From the NCBI GenBank assembly GCA_010015655.1, contig ML976720.1, forward strand, positions 300,111 to 364,110: a stretch of DNA of 64,000 nucleotides, written 5' to 3'. The DNA is from Bimuria novae-zelandiae CBS 107.79. Its lineage: Eukaryota > Ascomycota > Dothideomycetes > Pleosporales > Didymosphaeriaceae. The notes under the pieces are model-generated. The model made no database searches and was not told the origin of the DNA. It saw nothing but the letters and a program-made list of their open reading frames with translations. The translations under genes and the position numbers were made by a program. Shown one piece after another: positions 1-11,121 of this stretch (positions within the stretch are counted from its first letter, which is position 1; each line of letters starts with the position of its first letter).

Positions 1-344
1 TTTAATAATTACTTATGCGCGCGCACGCTATCGCTGCTATATAATTATAAAATAAAAATTAAAATTAAAATAATTACTTTAAAAGGGGGGATAATGTTAT
101 AAGCTTAAAGAACCTAAACTATAATACTATAATAATTAAAGATAAATAAGGAGAAGTAAATAAAGTTATACTATAGCTAGCCTGTAAGGACTCGCGGGGC
201 CACTTACATTAGTAGTAGTTACGTAATTATAATCTGCTAAGAACTAGCTTTAATACTAGATTAAAGGTAATCCGCTAAGGAACAGAATAATCGCTAGATT
301 ACCTAAAAGTGAAAGAAGAAATAGACTAGTATATAGTATAATAA

Positions 345-564
345 ATCTCTTATATTATTTTCTTCCTTATAGTTAACTTATATATCTTTTACACGAGTAC
401 GTTCTTTATATAAACTAATAATTATTTTATTTATTATAAGATTAAATTATATAGCTACGCGCTAAGTTATCGCATTGACTTATATTACTAAATAATTTAT
501 AAAGTGCTACTTTAACCTTACTATCCTAACCTAGATCGGATCAAGGTTTAAGCGCCTCATACCA
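345..564 (+). repeat. Partial LTR of the chromovirus family (3' half)
   Basis: The sequence matches the 3' half of the LTRs at 26787-27227, 31881-32323 and 38515-38965. Shared blocks are TTATAGTTAACTTATATATC, TTTATTATAA followed by ATTAAATTA, CGCTAAG followed by TCGCATT, and the AAGG..TAAGCGC end. The 5' part with the CACGTG palindrome is missing or unrecognisable. The end is placed at 564 by aligning the last 22 bases with the other copies. It is a decayed solo or truncated LTR. Confidence 0.7.
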
Positions 565-609
565 TAATAGGTCTACCTTATTAATATTATATAACGCCTC
601 TAGGGCAGC

Positions 610-611
<2 letters not shown>

Positions 612-669
<58 letters not shown>
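612..669. repeat. (TAA)n microsatellite
   Basis: An almost pure TAA repeat of about 19 units. It lies just after the LTR fragment in AT-rich DNA. Confidence 0.97.
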
Positions 670-720
670 TTTATGTATTTAGTTGCCTAATTAAGTAAGA
701 TTTTAGCTTTACCTCTTAAT

Positions 721-1310
721 TAACATAAAGCTGAGGGGGTGTGTGACGGTTCAGTACGGAAGCTTGGGCCACCCGCATACGTGCGGCTCGTGCACGTGAT
801 CCACACAGTATATAGCTCCTGTAGAGTAGCTTCTCAATCAAAATAATGATTGCTTTAACAGTCTTTTTCGACGTTACAGATGCTAAAATTAACACTGAAT
901 TCAATAGAACGATCGATTACCGGATGACGTTTTGGATTATGTATCTTCTCGCCCTCACGGAAGCGCTCCATAAAGCTACTCACTGGGCTCTTTGGACCTG
1001 CTTTAACCCCAACACTTAGAACTTATCGAAGCATCCACTTTCACCGCACCGGTGCCTCCGCGCACATGCGACGACTTCGACGGAGACAATACGCCACAAT
1101 CTAACCCTTATCCAGACTCGTGCTATAACCACCCCCCCCTTCTCTTCCTGGGCGCTTAGTCTTTACTAGACCCTCCAAAGAGTAATATCACCACAGGCCG
1201 TGCGCCTCAAAAAGTCACTTCGCGTCGCAGACCCATCGACACCGTTACAAACGCCTTGTCGATTCCATCTTCGCTGTAAGCAAACGCTCCTCTTGCTTAG
1301 CACAAAGCCG
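721..1310. other. Intergenic, no gene seen
   Basis: The base composition is normal, but the open frames are short and without recognisable domains. A pyrimidine-rich stretch lies at about 1125-1150. This is 3' flanking DNA of the ankyrin gene. Confidence 0.5.
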
Positions 1311-1413
1311 CTCACCCACACATCCCCCACTCACAGACATCCCCCACTCACAGACATCCCCCACTCACAGACATCCCCCACTCATAGACATCCCCCACTC
1401 ACAGACATCCCCC
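1311..1413. repeat. 17-bp minisatellite
   Basis: About six tandem copies of a 17-base unit (CCCCCACTCACAGACAT on +) with one or two substitutions. Because 17 is not a multiple of three, the repeat cycles through all frames, so a + strand open frame across it is not evidence of coding. It ends about 15 bases from the stop codon of the minus-strand ankyrin gene and would lie in its 3' UTR. Confidence 0.93.
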
Positions 1414-1427
1414 CCTACGCGGCCCAC

Positions 1428-4277
1428 TCAAACCACGACCTTCACCCCCCTGCTCCACGCACCCCCTCTCTTCGCACAAAACCTCCTCTTACACCCCTCC
1501 TCAACACATAAACCCGAATGCTCATGCTCAACGACATGCCTCTCGAGCTCCTTGCTCGTGAGCAGGGTTCCGCCCCCGCAGTCCTCGCAGCGATACCTTA
1601 GCACGCTCTCCTTTGCCTTTTTAACGTCGCTGGCTCGTGTCGGCGAACCTGTGAGATGCCAGCGTATCAGTGTGGTTTCGGGCATGCTGAAGTCGGTGTC
1701 TGAATTCAGGGGCGGACTCGCTTCGTTTGCAGGTCTGGATGCGCTAATTGTATGCGTAGGAGCGGGATAGGAAGACGATGGTGTAGCAGGGGCAGGGAGA
1801 GGTGTGGGGTTGAACCGGAAGGTAGAAGTGGTGGCTAATACGGAGGGCTCGTCCTGTGCCGAGGACGCAATAGGCGTCTGATGCGGGAGCATAAACCCCT
1901 CGTCCTCAACTGCAAGACGATGGCTAGGGAAGGTAGGTAGTGTGAGTGTTGGTAGTGCAGGCGCCATATCCGGCTTCAGCAAAATCATCACAAATTCTTG
2001 ATCAAACGTAAACACCGGCAACCCGCACTCCCCCCTCTGCGCCACCGCACGATAAATCTCGTCTTTCTGCGCGACCGTGGGTGGGAGCGGATGCATCCTC
2101 TTCACCTGCGTGGTCGCCGTATTCAGAAAATTCATACTCGCTACGCTGAAGCACGCGCGCTGGAACACTTCACGGACATCTTCGGGAACCATGCGCTCGA
2201 GGTTCGCCGCGAAGACGCCGTCTTGGGGCGTGTACGCTTGCACCTGGTCCCACGAGGGGGAGGCCGGGATCGGAAAGTAGCCGGGCGTCCACGTGTACGT
2301 GTCGTCGTAGACGACGCGGGACTGGCGGCCATTGAGCTTGGCGACGAGGAAGTCGAGGACTTGGGCGCGGAGCGGCTCGTCGAAGGTGCGGGCCGCGAGG
2401 ACGTAGGGGGGGAGGCGGTTGCTGTGCTTAAGTTCGGGGTCGGCGCCGCCGTCGAGAAGGAGGCGTAGCCGCGGTATGAGGTCTACCGCTGGGCATTTTT
2501 CTATGCAGCGCCGCAGCGGGGTGAAGAGGGAGTCGTCGAGGAGGTTGGGGTCGGCGCCGCGGGAGAGGAGCACTTCGATGTCGCGGAGGGTGTCAGAGGG
2601 GTGGCGTTTTGCGTCGGGACAGGAGCCGACGATTTCGTGGAGGAGGGTGCTGCCGTTTCCTTCTGGAATGGGGGCGGCGTGGTCGACGAGGAGACGGGCT
2701 GCAGCGGTAGTCGTATGCCATAGCATCTGGTGCTGGAATTGATTGTATGAATGCGCACCACACGTGAAACCCATAAAGGTTGTCTTGAGATCCGCGCCCT
2801 TCCTGATGAACCCTTCAAGGCATTCCATCTCGTCCGCACTGAGCTTGGAGATCCAATGCGGATCGCCCTGCCACGGTCGAAGGAAAGTGTCAAACACTGT
2901 GGGCGAACCTTCGCCGCCCGGCTTAACGTGAATGTCAGCGCCAGCATTGAGCAGCAGTTTCAAGATCTTGTTGCAGTTCTCTTTGACCTCGGGATTGAGG
3001 AAATCTCTCTGCCTTCGCTCAGTGCAGTGTAGTAGCACATTCTTGAGCGTGCCATCCACCCATGGAGACGTCTCGTTGACGTTTGCGCCTTTGTCAATGA
3101 GCATGCGCACGATCTGTGGGTGATTCCAGTATACCGCCTGTAGAATCGGCTTCCACATGGTACCCGGCTCACCATGTACCTTCGACCGGTTAGGCATCAA
3201 CAGAGCCTGCACCGCATAGGTGCGCCCATTTTTGATCGCATTGTGCAGCGCGAGGTCCGTCCCCAGAGGATGCGTCGAGCCACTCCCTCCATATGCCAGT
3301 AGAATCCACAAGGCCGCCCCTGTCGGTATCGCGCTCGCGATGTCCAGTAAAGTTTGCCCTGGGTGCTGAAGTATAACACAAGTGCTCATCACAGGATGGT
3401 TGTAGAACTTGCTACCTGGGATGTCGAAGGGCTGGCCGAGCGGAAGGTTCAAGTATTCCGGATGCTGCATCGCAAGAGGTTCAAGCTTCTGGGAATCGCC
3501 CTCCAAAATAGCATCGAGCATAGTCATCACAATGCCATTTAGCCCGACACCTTCGTTGATCCCAGGAGCGACGTCCATCTCTGCCGTAGTCGGAGGAGCG
3601 TCTTCGAACGCGACGACTGGGAGAAGACTGCGATATTAACGCACAATCTGCGTATGCACCTGGCTCCACTCACTCTTCAGCGCCCTGCAGCGCAAGCCTA
3701 CGCCTATCAACCTCGTCATCCTCTACCGACATAGCTCTTATATTCGCTCTCCCAAGCAAGACGCTTTCCAAAGTCGTGGAATCCTGCGGTGTCTCTTCCA
3801 CATCCCTCGTCCGCTCACACTCACGCGGAGCTCCCGTATCAGACCCCTCACTATCGCTCTCCACCTCTTCCTCCCCATCTTCCCCTCTTTTCCTCTTCGT
3901 CCCTCTCGGCTTCGCTGTCTTCCTCGTTGTATACCCCCATTCACTACACCTTAATCAGCATCTTTCATCTAAACTCCATCCCCAAGAGCTCAACCCACTC
4001 ACCTCAGCTTCATCCTATAAGCTCTCGTCCTACACATCACCCCATTAGCTCAACCTTCAATCAAGAAACGCACACAGGCCACTCACGAAGCTTTAAACCC
4101 ATGCTCCCTCTCCATAATCCTCCTCACCTCATCCAGCCTCATCTTCTTCACCCAGGATAACTCTTCAATCTCTAAATCCCAAAAAACCAATGCGTAAGCT
4201 TTTCAACCCCTTTGAAAACGCGAGAGGGTAGCAGCGCGCATCTTACCTGCCTTGACGGCATCCCAGTCTTTTGTCAT
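1428..4277 (-). CDS. Clr5-domain ankyrin-repeat protein
   Basis: Five exons read on the minus strand: 4277-4247, 4171-4087, 4029-4003, 3943-3674 and 3627-1428. All introns are GT..AG and the joined frame is exactly 870 residues. The first four exons encode an N-terminal Clr5 domain: MTKDWDAVKAEIEELSWV, a REHGFKAS core and an EWGY end, with the small exons splitting the domain. A basic/acidic linker (KRKRGEDGEEEVESDSEG) follows, then ankyrin-like repeats over roughly residues 180-520, for example LHNAIKNGRTYAVQALL and ILQAVYWNHPQIVRMLIDKG. A Ser/Pro/Thr-rich part leads to a Cys/His-rich tail (CEDCGG.., H..EH, C..GC). Clr5 plus ankyrin is a known fungal architecture whose partners are mostly unknown; protein or chromatin binding is inferred. 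A start at 3578 would miss the Clr5 domain. Confidence 0.85.
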
Positions 4278-4798
4278 CTTTCCAGAAGTGCAAATGCGCG
4301 TGTGCTTATCTTAGTGGATTCGATGGACGGGACGTTGCCTAGCGAATGCCTTTGTGATGACGGCGGAGGATGGAGGGAGAGAAGTGCACATTCGCCGCCT
4401 CATGCAGATGGTGTGTTTTGCATGCAGCGGGGTGGGGCGCATTAGCTCATTCTATCAGTGAGTGGCTCATCTGCAATAATTTCATCCGCCGAGGAAGGAA
4501 TACGGAGCTACCTGAAATCAAGAGGATGTGCTGAGTTTATTGCACAGCCAGCAGCCCCAGTTGTGATCATATGTAATCCGAGTGCAAAAAGCCGCACCCG
4601 GAGGATTTGCACAGTGGAACGGCACTAATCCATAAGCACCTTAGCCCCTGTATCGCCCCACCAGCACCAAACATGATTCGTCACTGCAAAGTGCACTTTT
4701 GCACAGCGCAAGAACAAGATGTAGGAGCAAGAATATAGTTATCTATAAATGGTATCTCTGCTAGCTTTTTGTAACATCTGAAAAATGCACACCCCAAC

Positions 4799-6553
4799 TT
4801 ACAAGCCCACACCCCTAGCGCGCTGTGCTTTCGAAATCGGAGGAACCCAGATGAAAGCGCAATTGAGACCAATGATGATGCAGCCCATGATCCAGAACAC
4901 ACGCGCATAATGCGTGCCGTTGTAGCGGAAGATGATAGCGAAGATGATGCCGCCAAGGTTACCGCTAGCACCGACCAGACCAGAAAGAATACCCTATAGG
5001 CCAAAAATTAGCACAGCATTCCAAACACATCTTGGTAGGGCAGTACTTACGTTGGCGTGAGGATGCACGTGCGGAACGAGCGCAAAGTTGGCACCATTGC
5101 CAGCCTCCAAGAAGATAGCCATCAGTGCGATCAGGCCCATCATGGTATCGAGATTCTTGGGGTCGAGCTTGCCGATCACGATTAGGAAGACACCAGACAT
5201 GACGCCGACGAAGTGAATCCAGTACTTCTTATAGTACAGATTGTGGCCCGACGCTCTGTAGATGAGATCACCGAAGAAACCTCCAGCGGGACGAGTGATG
5301 ACGTTCAGAAGACCGAACATGGCCGCCCATCTTCCGGAAGTAGTCTGTCCAAGATATGGGAAGTTCTTGAGGTAGTAGGACCCGAGGATGGAATTGATCG
5401 CAAGCTCGCCACCGAAAGAGCAAACGTATGCGGCACACAAGGTGATAGTCTGCAAAGACATGAGCACCTTCAGAGCTTCTTTTGTCGAGGGTTTGGCAAC
5501 GACTTCGGCATGGGCGACTTGTACGGCGTCTATGCTCTGTCCAACTCCGGTATTGGCTTCAACGTCAGCTTCAGCTGCTAGAGTCTTCTTCTCGTCGTTG
5601 GACGATACGGATCCGCTAGTGGGCTTTTCGGCAAGATTGCCCTGGGTAGGAACGATGGTGGTATGATGCTGGTCAGCGGGAATGGCGTTGTCTCTCTCAG
5701 ACCATTTACCCGTGGGCGTGTCGTCCGTCAACAAAAGCATAGAGATCGCGACGCCCGTGATGAGAATGAAGGGCACAATGAACGACACGCGCCAGGCCAC
5801 ATGTGGTGTTAGACCACGCCTGTGTACCCTGTTGAGATGGCAAGTAAGCGGCAGAACTTCCAAAATACGCCGAGATGGGCTGCTTACAGAGAGTCGTAGA
5901 TGGCAGGCATGACGAAGTAGGTAATGCCACCACCAGAGTTACCCCAACCGCCGACCAATGCATTCGCCGTGCCGACAACGTTTCGGTCGAAGAAGCCAGT
6001 GGTCCATACCTGGCAAGGTACGAAAGTGCTCCCGAGAATGCCGACGAAGAACCTGATGGAGTAGAGACCAGCCGCATTCTTGGCCGTGCCAGCCAAAGCG
6101 GTAGGAATAGCACCAAGTAGCAAGCAGCCAACGAAAGTGTAGCGCGGTCCGAATCGGTCACAGAGGGGACCGGCAATAGTACGCATCACAAGGGTAGCGG
6201 TCAACGAAATGATGTTGGAGTTTGCGACTTCATTCTGCGAAAGGTGCATGTCTTTCTTAATCGTGACGCTTAGCTGCGAGACTGTTAGTACAATTTCCCT
6301 ACGCTACGAGCGTAGTTGTGGGGCAGATCATACCAACGGCGGAAAAGCATACCTATCATCGTTAACGAAGGGTCAGCTACAAGCAAGGTGGGACGTCATA
6401 CCATGACCAGAAGGCGATGAAGAATCCTAGGTAGGAGAAAAAGAACACTCTTCCATATTTGTCGAAGGGGTTGAATATTGGGATGGACTTTGCCTTTTTG
6501 TTGAGAGGGTTGATCTCTGGGGCACTCCAGAGCTGCTTCAGTTCAAAACCCAT
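4799..6553 (-). CDS. nrtA: Nitrate transporter, NrtA/CrnA type (MFS, NNP family)
   Basis: Five exons on the minus strand: 6553-6402, 6352-6334 (only 19 bases), 6273-5888, 5828-5051 and 4993-4799, giving 509 residues, close to the usual length of the family. The start reads [17 protein letters not shown], and the first membrane helix is completed by the 19-base exon ([19 protein letters not shown]). Family marks are [13 protein letters not shown], the nitrate signature region [22 protein letters not shown], and the second signature after [10 protein letters not shown] ([19 protein letters not shown]). The central hydrophilic loop is long (about [14 protein letters not shown] to STKEALKVL), as in fungal NrtA. 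It imports nitrate with protons at the plasma membrane. No nitrate or nitrite reductase gene lies beside it here. Confidence 0.95.
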
Positions 6554-7084
6554 GTTGTAGATCTGGGGTGCGCTATCTATTGTGGAGGTGCTGCTACGGG
6601 CGAAAGCCGGAGCAGGGGAAGATGGTGGAGAAAGTTCCTTCGTACTTGCTGCAGCTGGTCGAGCCGGGATTGCAAGATGCTATATATGATTTCTCTTCTC
6701 AAATCCTCAAAACAGTACTTCCGCGGTGATGATCACTGACGCAAAACCAAGCACGGACAAGACTCGTAGCGCAAGTCAACGAAAGCGCCAAGTTGGGTGG
6801 TGTACCTTGCGCAGGACCAGGGAGTTTGGAAGTCAAGGGATCTTCCGGTCGTTATCTTTGAGGCGCTTAATATTCATGGGCGTGGGGTGTACCTGCAGGG
6901 TATTTTACGCGGTGAACGTGCAGCCTTGCAGCCCCGTGGCGCTCATGCCACATCAATATGACGGCCCGCAACCACATGCAATGGCATCGCGTTATTAGGA
7001 ACGCTCGGTAGAACCTTTCTGCGGATGTGATCAGGAACATGTGACGTGGGGACGGGAGGATCGTCTAAGTCGGCGAAGCGCACT

Positions 7085-7140
7085 CTTATCTCTTGGCGGA
7101 TATCAGACGCTAGGATTATCAGAAACAGCAACCCTTATCT
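7085..7140. promoter_or_regulatory. Paired AreA/NIT2 GATA sites
   Basis: Two copies of CTTATCT (AGATAAG on the other strand), at 7085-7091 and 7134-7140, about 50 bases apart and 31 bases from the NirA-like site. Paired GATA elements are typical of AreA-controlled nitrogen promoters. They are assigned to the nitrate transporter by position only. Confidence 0.5.
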
Positions 7141-7170
7141 CTGCCTTCAGATATAACTTGTACACGACAT

Positions 7171-7178
7171 CTCCGCGG
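7171..7178. promoter_or_regulatory. NirA/NIT4-type site (CTCCGCGG)
   Basis: An exact match to the published consensus CTCCGHGG for the nitrate-specific activator NirA. It lies about 620 bases upstream of the nitrate transporter start. An eight-base match can occur by chance, but its position beside a nitrate gene and near GATA sites makes function plausible. Confidence 0.55.
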
Positions 7179-8390
7179 TTGTCGTTGGCAAATGGACTGT
7201 GTCCTCAAAACTCTTGCGAAGGTGGTTTTCGTCTCACTCACTCTGGAACAGTCTGGACAGTCGACAACGCCGGAGGTCATGGCAAGAGTTGGAGAGTCGG
7301 GGTCGAGATTGTTCGTGCTTCGCGATGCTCTCTGGCAGCTTTTTTGCTTTTTCTGGTCGTTCTTACAGATCTTGGAGAGAAAATTGCGAGGCGTTCTCAC
7401 ACGCCGATCCAGGAAAAAGCGATATCCTCCTGCATGGAGACGCATACGACCATTCCTCTTGTCCTGGTCATAGGGAAATTATCCGCACAGAGAGGACTTC
7501 GTCCGCGCAGCGGCACTGTAAGCCAATCATATCGTCTAACAGCGTCGTATCTGTGGCACCGACACCAACACGGCGATTTGCTCCAGAGGCGCAGTTTGGA
7601 ACAACCAGCTGAACACTTCATCCACGTAGTGGTTGCGTCCAGCCAGCTCATTCATGACCTCTCTGTCACTTGAAGGTCTCCTCGGACAGCTCTTGCCTTG
7701 CAGCTGTGGACTGAGTGTCTAGGTGGGCTCCACAGCCGCATATGTGGTTATCGTTCTCATGCGCTGCTGACATATGGCAAGAGCAAGTACAGCTAATGAT
7801 GTTCCCGGAGATACACGTCCGTGTCGCCGTGGAGTTGTACAGTTTGCGATATCGGTGTTTGCCAGCGAAGATGCTGAAGAAGGCAGATCAGATTTGGCAG
7901 TCGTCCACTTAATTTCACCAAGAACTCAACCTAGGTATACCTGTCAGCACTTGGGTATCTGTCATTGTGGATACCACTTGCCGTACTCTCCGATGACCCA
8001 GAATCACTCATAGGAAACCGCGACGCTGCGAAACTTTCAGTATGCACGTGGATGTTGGCGTGAGCTCAGCACCCTCCTGCGGAGACCGTAAGGCGTCGTA
8101 AGGCTGAGAAGAGTTCACCTCTGCCTCCCCATCCCACTGAAGTCGGGCTGTGGTGTTACAGTGTGCGGAGTCGTGATGTGGGCCCAAGCGTCTCAACCCG
8201 CGGAAATGCACGATCGTTCCTGCCTTAGCTTGGCTCCCGTGAGGTCACGTCATGCAGAGCCGCATTATCGCTCTACTCTCATCTTCACATATACAGGAGG
8301 ATTATGTGTGGGCTACGAAGTGTCCATGAAGCAAGAAGGGCTTAACCGCAGGGTATATTCGTTCCAGTTGCTCGTGACCATTCCACGAAT

Positions 8391-9374
8391 TTATCTTCCA
8401 TCCCGACTATTCACACTCCTGCTTCTCCTTCTATAATCTTCACTCCTGCTTCTGCTCCGGGTATACCTGTCCCTGCTGTCCTCACGCCTGCGAGGACTTC
8501 GGCTTCTTGATCTTGACCGTGACCGTGTGTAGCTCCTTTCTCTGCTTCTGCTTCTACTATCCCGGCCGTCACTCCAGCTGCGACTCCGACTTCTGCTCGA
8601 GTGTCTACTGCCCCGGCTCCTGACATCATCTTCGTCCATTGTATCCACCATTGCATCCACCTCATCCTGCAAGGGACTCTCACGCGGCTCTAGAAGGTCC
8701 AGGTCTTCGAGCAGGCTCCTAGGGGGAAGTGCGGGGAGTACTGTTCCAAATAGCCTGGGCGCCTTGTCGCTATTTTCGTCCATACCCAACATGGTTGACA
8801 CCAGAGAATCGATGGTGGTGAGCGTGAACCCATCCTTTTTTCGCCTTCGCACTTTTCTGTAGTCCAATAGCAACGGCTCGAGCGTTTTGTAGACTTGCGC
8901 AGGTTCCCAAGTCAGTCGGATGTGAAAGGCGGCCAGAACGCGCAGGTACTTGAAAGGATTCAGTTTCGTAATATCTTTGACGTGGCCATTGCGTTCTTCC
9001 TCATGTGTTTCGCCGTTCTCCTTCTCCTCCTCTTCTTCGTCGTCCTCTTCGTCCCGATAGTTCAACATCTCCAGTATTATATCCTTCTCCTTGTCTCCTG
9101 CCAGTGCGAGCAGTTTCAGAGCAAGGCAGATGAACGGCGTTGGTTTACCGGACACGCCATATGTGCCTCCAACCGCGTTGAGAGCCGCAGCTCTATCGCA
9201 TAAGGTTGCCAAATTGAGCCCGAAACAGCTCTCTTTCCAGTAGATCGACTCAACCACACGTTCCCGTGTTCCTTTTTCCAAGACTAGCGCAGGATTCTGT
9301 CCTCGAACAGTAACAGACCCAGAGTAGCCGCGGTCGTCGAAGAGGTTGCCCGAGTCTGCCTTGACGGTCGCCAT
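8391..9374 (-). CDS. prp38: Pre-mRNA splicing factor Prp38 with RS tail
   Basis: An intronless frame of 327 residues. Residues 1-215 match the PRP38 family: VRGQNPALVLEKGTRERV, IYWKESCFGLNLATLCDRA, GGTYGVSGKPTPFICLALK and YLRVLAAFHIRLTW, with YKTLEPLLLDYRK towards the end. An acidic insert (RDEEDDEEEEEKENGE, around residues 107-125) splits the domain. The C-terminal part, about 250-327, is an Arg/Ser-rich domain (RSRSRSRSRSPRRR) as in animal PRP38 but absent from budding yeast. Prp38 is a component of the U4/U6.U5 tri-snRNP needed to activate the spliceosome. It diverges from the glycosyltransferase gene with 496 bases between starts. The family assignment is secure. Confidence 0.95.
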   Translation of the reverse strand: MATVKADSGNLFDDRGYSGSVTVRGQNPALVLEKGTRERVVESIYWKESCFGLNLATLCDRAAALNAVGGTYGVSGKPTPFICLALKLLALAGDKEKDIILEMLNYRDEEDDEEEEEKENGETHEEERNGHVKDITKLNPFKYLRVLAAFHIRLTWEPAQVYKTLEPLLLDYRKVRRRKKDGFTLTTIDSLVSTMLGMDENSDKAPRLFGTVLPALPPRSLLEDLDLLEPRESPLQDEVDAMVDTMDEDDVRSRGSRHSSRSRSRSWSDGRDSRSRSRERSYTRSRSRSRSRSPRRREDSRDRYTRSRSRSEDYRRRSRSVNSRDGR

Positions 9375-9870
9375 GGCGCGTTCTTGTGGCGCGGGGTGGA
9401 GGGCAAATTTAGGTTATTGCATGAGAGTTCGAGGCGCGTGACAGGTAGTAGATGGCTGTCGGTTGTTGTAGGATTCGAGCGAGGCGCGAGGGTGGTGGTT
9501 TGGGTATGGTGGGCTCAGGCGGAAGGCGCTGGGCGTCTGAGGATGAGGCGCGATGCGTAGTATTTGGTAGAGGTCGAAATTGAACAGCTGACTGCGCAAG
9601 ATGGATTTCTGTGGATGCGACAGGGTGTAGAGCTGCAGCTGTTCGCGACGCTTCGCAGATGAAAATCGTGCCAAGTAGCCTTATCGATAGCGTTGCCGTT
9701 CCAACTAGATTCGTAAATAGATCTGGGAAGCCAGGCATGTGGGACAAACGTACAACGTCACGCTGTACACACGACTTGCACGAGCACTTCTGCATTCTTC
9801 ATGATCCGCATTTCTAAGATCTAATCTTCCATTTGATACCCCTTGCATATCTTTATCATCCCATCTGACC
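9375..9870. promoter_or_regulatory. Divergent promoter prp38 / GT8-like gene
   Basis: 496 bases between two divergent start codons. Open frames here are short and unsupported. It must hold the 5' UTRs and promoters of both genes; I see no diagnostic motif. Confidence 0.5.
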
Positions 9871-11121
9871 ATGGGCAAGCTGCTGCTCTCGCAGGGCTCC
9901 GTCTCCATCTTATTTTCAGCAATCATAGGCGCGTCTTTTCGTGAGACCTGGGACAGGTGCAACACAATGCTAATTGATACACAGTTTTTCTTTTCACCCT
10001 CGCGCTCTTCTTAAGTGGATATGTGTTGCAACAGCGATATGTGCACTCCCTCCAACTCGCAATCAAACCCCGCCTTCCGAAGCCGCTGCCCGCGCAAGCA
10101 CCGTTACAGCCACCGACCTTGGACATAAAATGGGCAAGGCCGATGGGCTCACGGCCAGACGTAGAGGAGACGGTGAGCCAGATGATCGAGGCACCAACAA
10201 TCGATTGGAGTAGGCTGGGCTATGTGCAGGTGGTGAAGGACCACAGTGAGCTGTGCAGCGCAATTATGCTGCTGGCGGATTTGCAAGAGAAGAGAAGCCC
10301 AGCGAAGCGAATACTGTTGTTCCCGAAGTCGTGGCTAAAGGAGACGAGCGAGGAGGATTGGGATCCGCAGATGAGTACGACGAGGAGGCTGTTGAGGACG
10401 GCCGCGAGACGCCATGGCGCGAGGCTGGTACCGATGGAGACGATAAAAGCGGATGCTGATGGTAAGCATTGTTTTCGCAGTCAATGGCACCGGCTGATAG
10501 TACACGTCAGAGTCTCTGGCATCCTCGTACTCGCTCACGAACATATATTCTCTCACCACTTATGAGCGACTCATTTACTTGCACGCGCCTGGCGTTGTAC
10601 TCGACGCTTCCGCGCTAGACTCACTGCTTGCATTTTCAAAGTCGAAACCAATGAGCGCCATCCCAGCAACGCCGGAACGGAAAGAGCTGTCAACGTCGCT
10701 GCTGCTGATCAGTCCATCGAGCGAGACATACCGGCAGTTGAGAGAGACGCGGCTGTCGCAGCCCTCGACGGATCTCGAGCTCCTCCGTCACACCTTCTCT
10801 GCGCCGGATTCACTCATCTCAGAGTTGACGCTCTCGATGGGCAACGTGGTGTACGAATCGCAGAGCCTGCGCGAAGCCAGTGACGACTTCAATGTCACGT
10901 CGTTCAACGAGATGACCACGTTTGTGCGGTTGCTGGAGCCTGACATACCAGGTCCAGAGTACGACATACCGTACGCAGAGCGGGCAAAGCTGCGACCGCA
11001 GAATGATCAGGCGAGAGAGGCATGGGAGAATCTGTACGAGAGCTTTCGGCAGCGACGGATGGAGGTGTGCGGTTTGGACCTGGAGTACTGGGTGCAAGCG
11101 GAGGCGGGCGTAGAACTATAG
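9871..11121 (+). CDS. GT8-like glycosyltransferase, type II membrane protein
   Basis: Three exons: 9871-9940, 9985-10461 and 10511-11121, with GT..AG introns, totalling 385 residues. The first 40 residues start MGKLLLSQGSVSILF and form a short cytosolic end plus one membrane helix completed across intron 1 (ASFLFLFTLALFLSGYVL), the layout of a Golgi signal anchor. The lumenal part has the family start IDWSRLGYVQVVKDHSELC, then AIMLLADLQ.., ILLFPKSWL, TTRRLLRTAARRHGARLVP and the segment YERLIYLHAPGVVLDASALD. This resembles fungal GT8/GNT1-like proteins, where the last segment usually carries a DxD metal motif; here HAPG stands in its place. It may be a divergent or non-catalytic member. Glycan modification in the Golgi is inferred from family and topology only. 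Confidence 0.75.

Larger units (their letters stand above)
1..720. other. AT-rich, RIP-like repeat block at window edge
   Basis: This stretch is very AT-rich, has no long open frame and is dominated by TA, TAA and TAG. It has the same texture as the 26.6-43.3 kb island and contains a piece of the same LTR family. Composition changes sharply to normal gene DNA at about 720. It is probably the right edge of another RIP-affected repeat island. Confidence 0.75.
6554..8390. other. Long nitrate transporter upstream region
   Basis: About 1.8 kb without a convincing gene. The longest open frame (7041-7673, +) has no recognisable domain, no splice partner and arbitrary composition. The region holds the NirA-like and GATA sites and probably the transporter promoter and 5' UTR; its far end carries the 3' flank of prp38. 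Confidence 0.55.

Noticed and set aside
1200..1511. A 103-residue + strand frame across the 17-base repeat
   Set aside because: It is produced by the minisatellite cycling through frames and overlaps the end of the ankyrin gene.
7041..7673. A 210-residue + frame upstream of nrtA
   Set aside because: No ATG context, domain or splice partner; composition is random-like and it covers the likely promoter.
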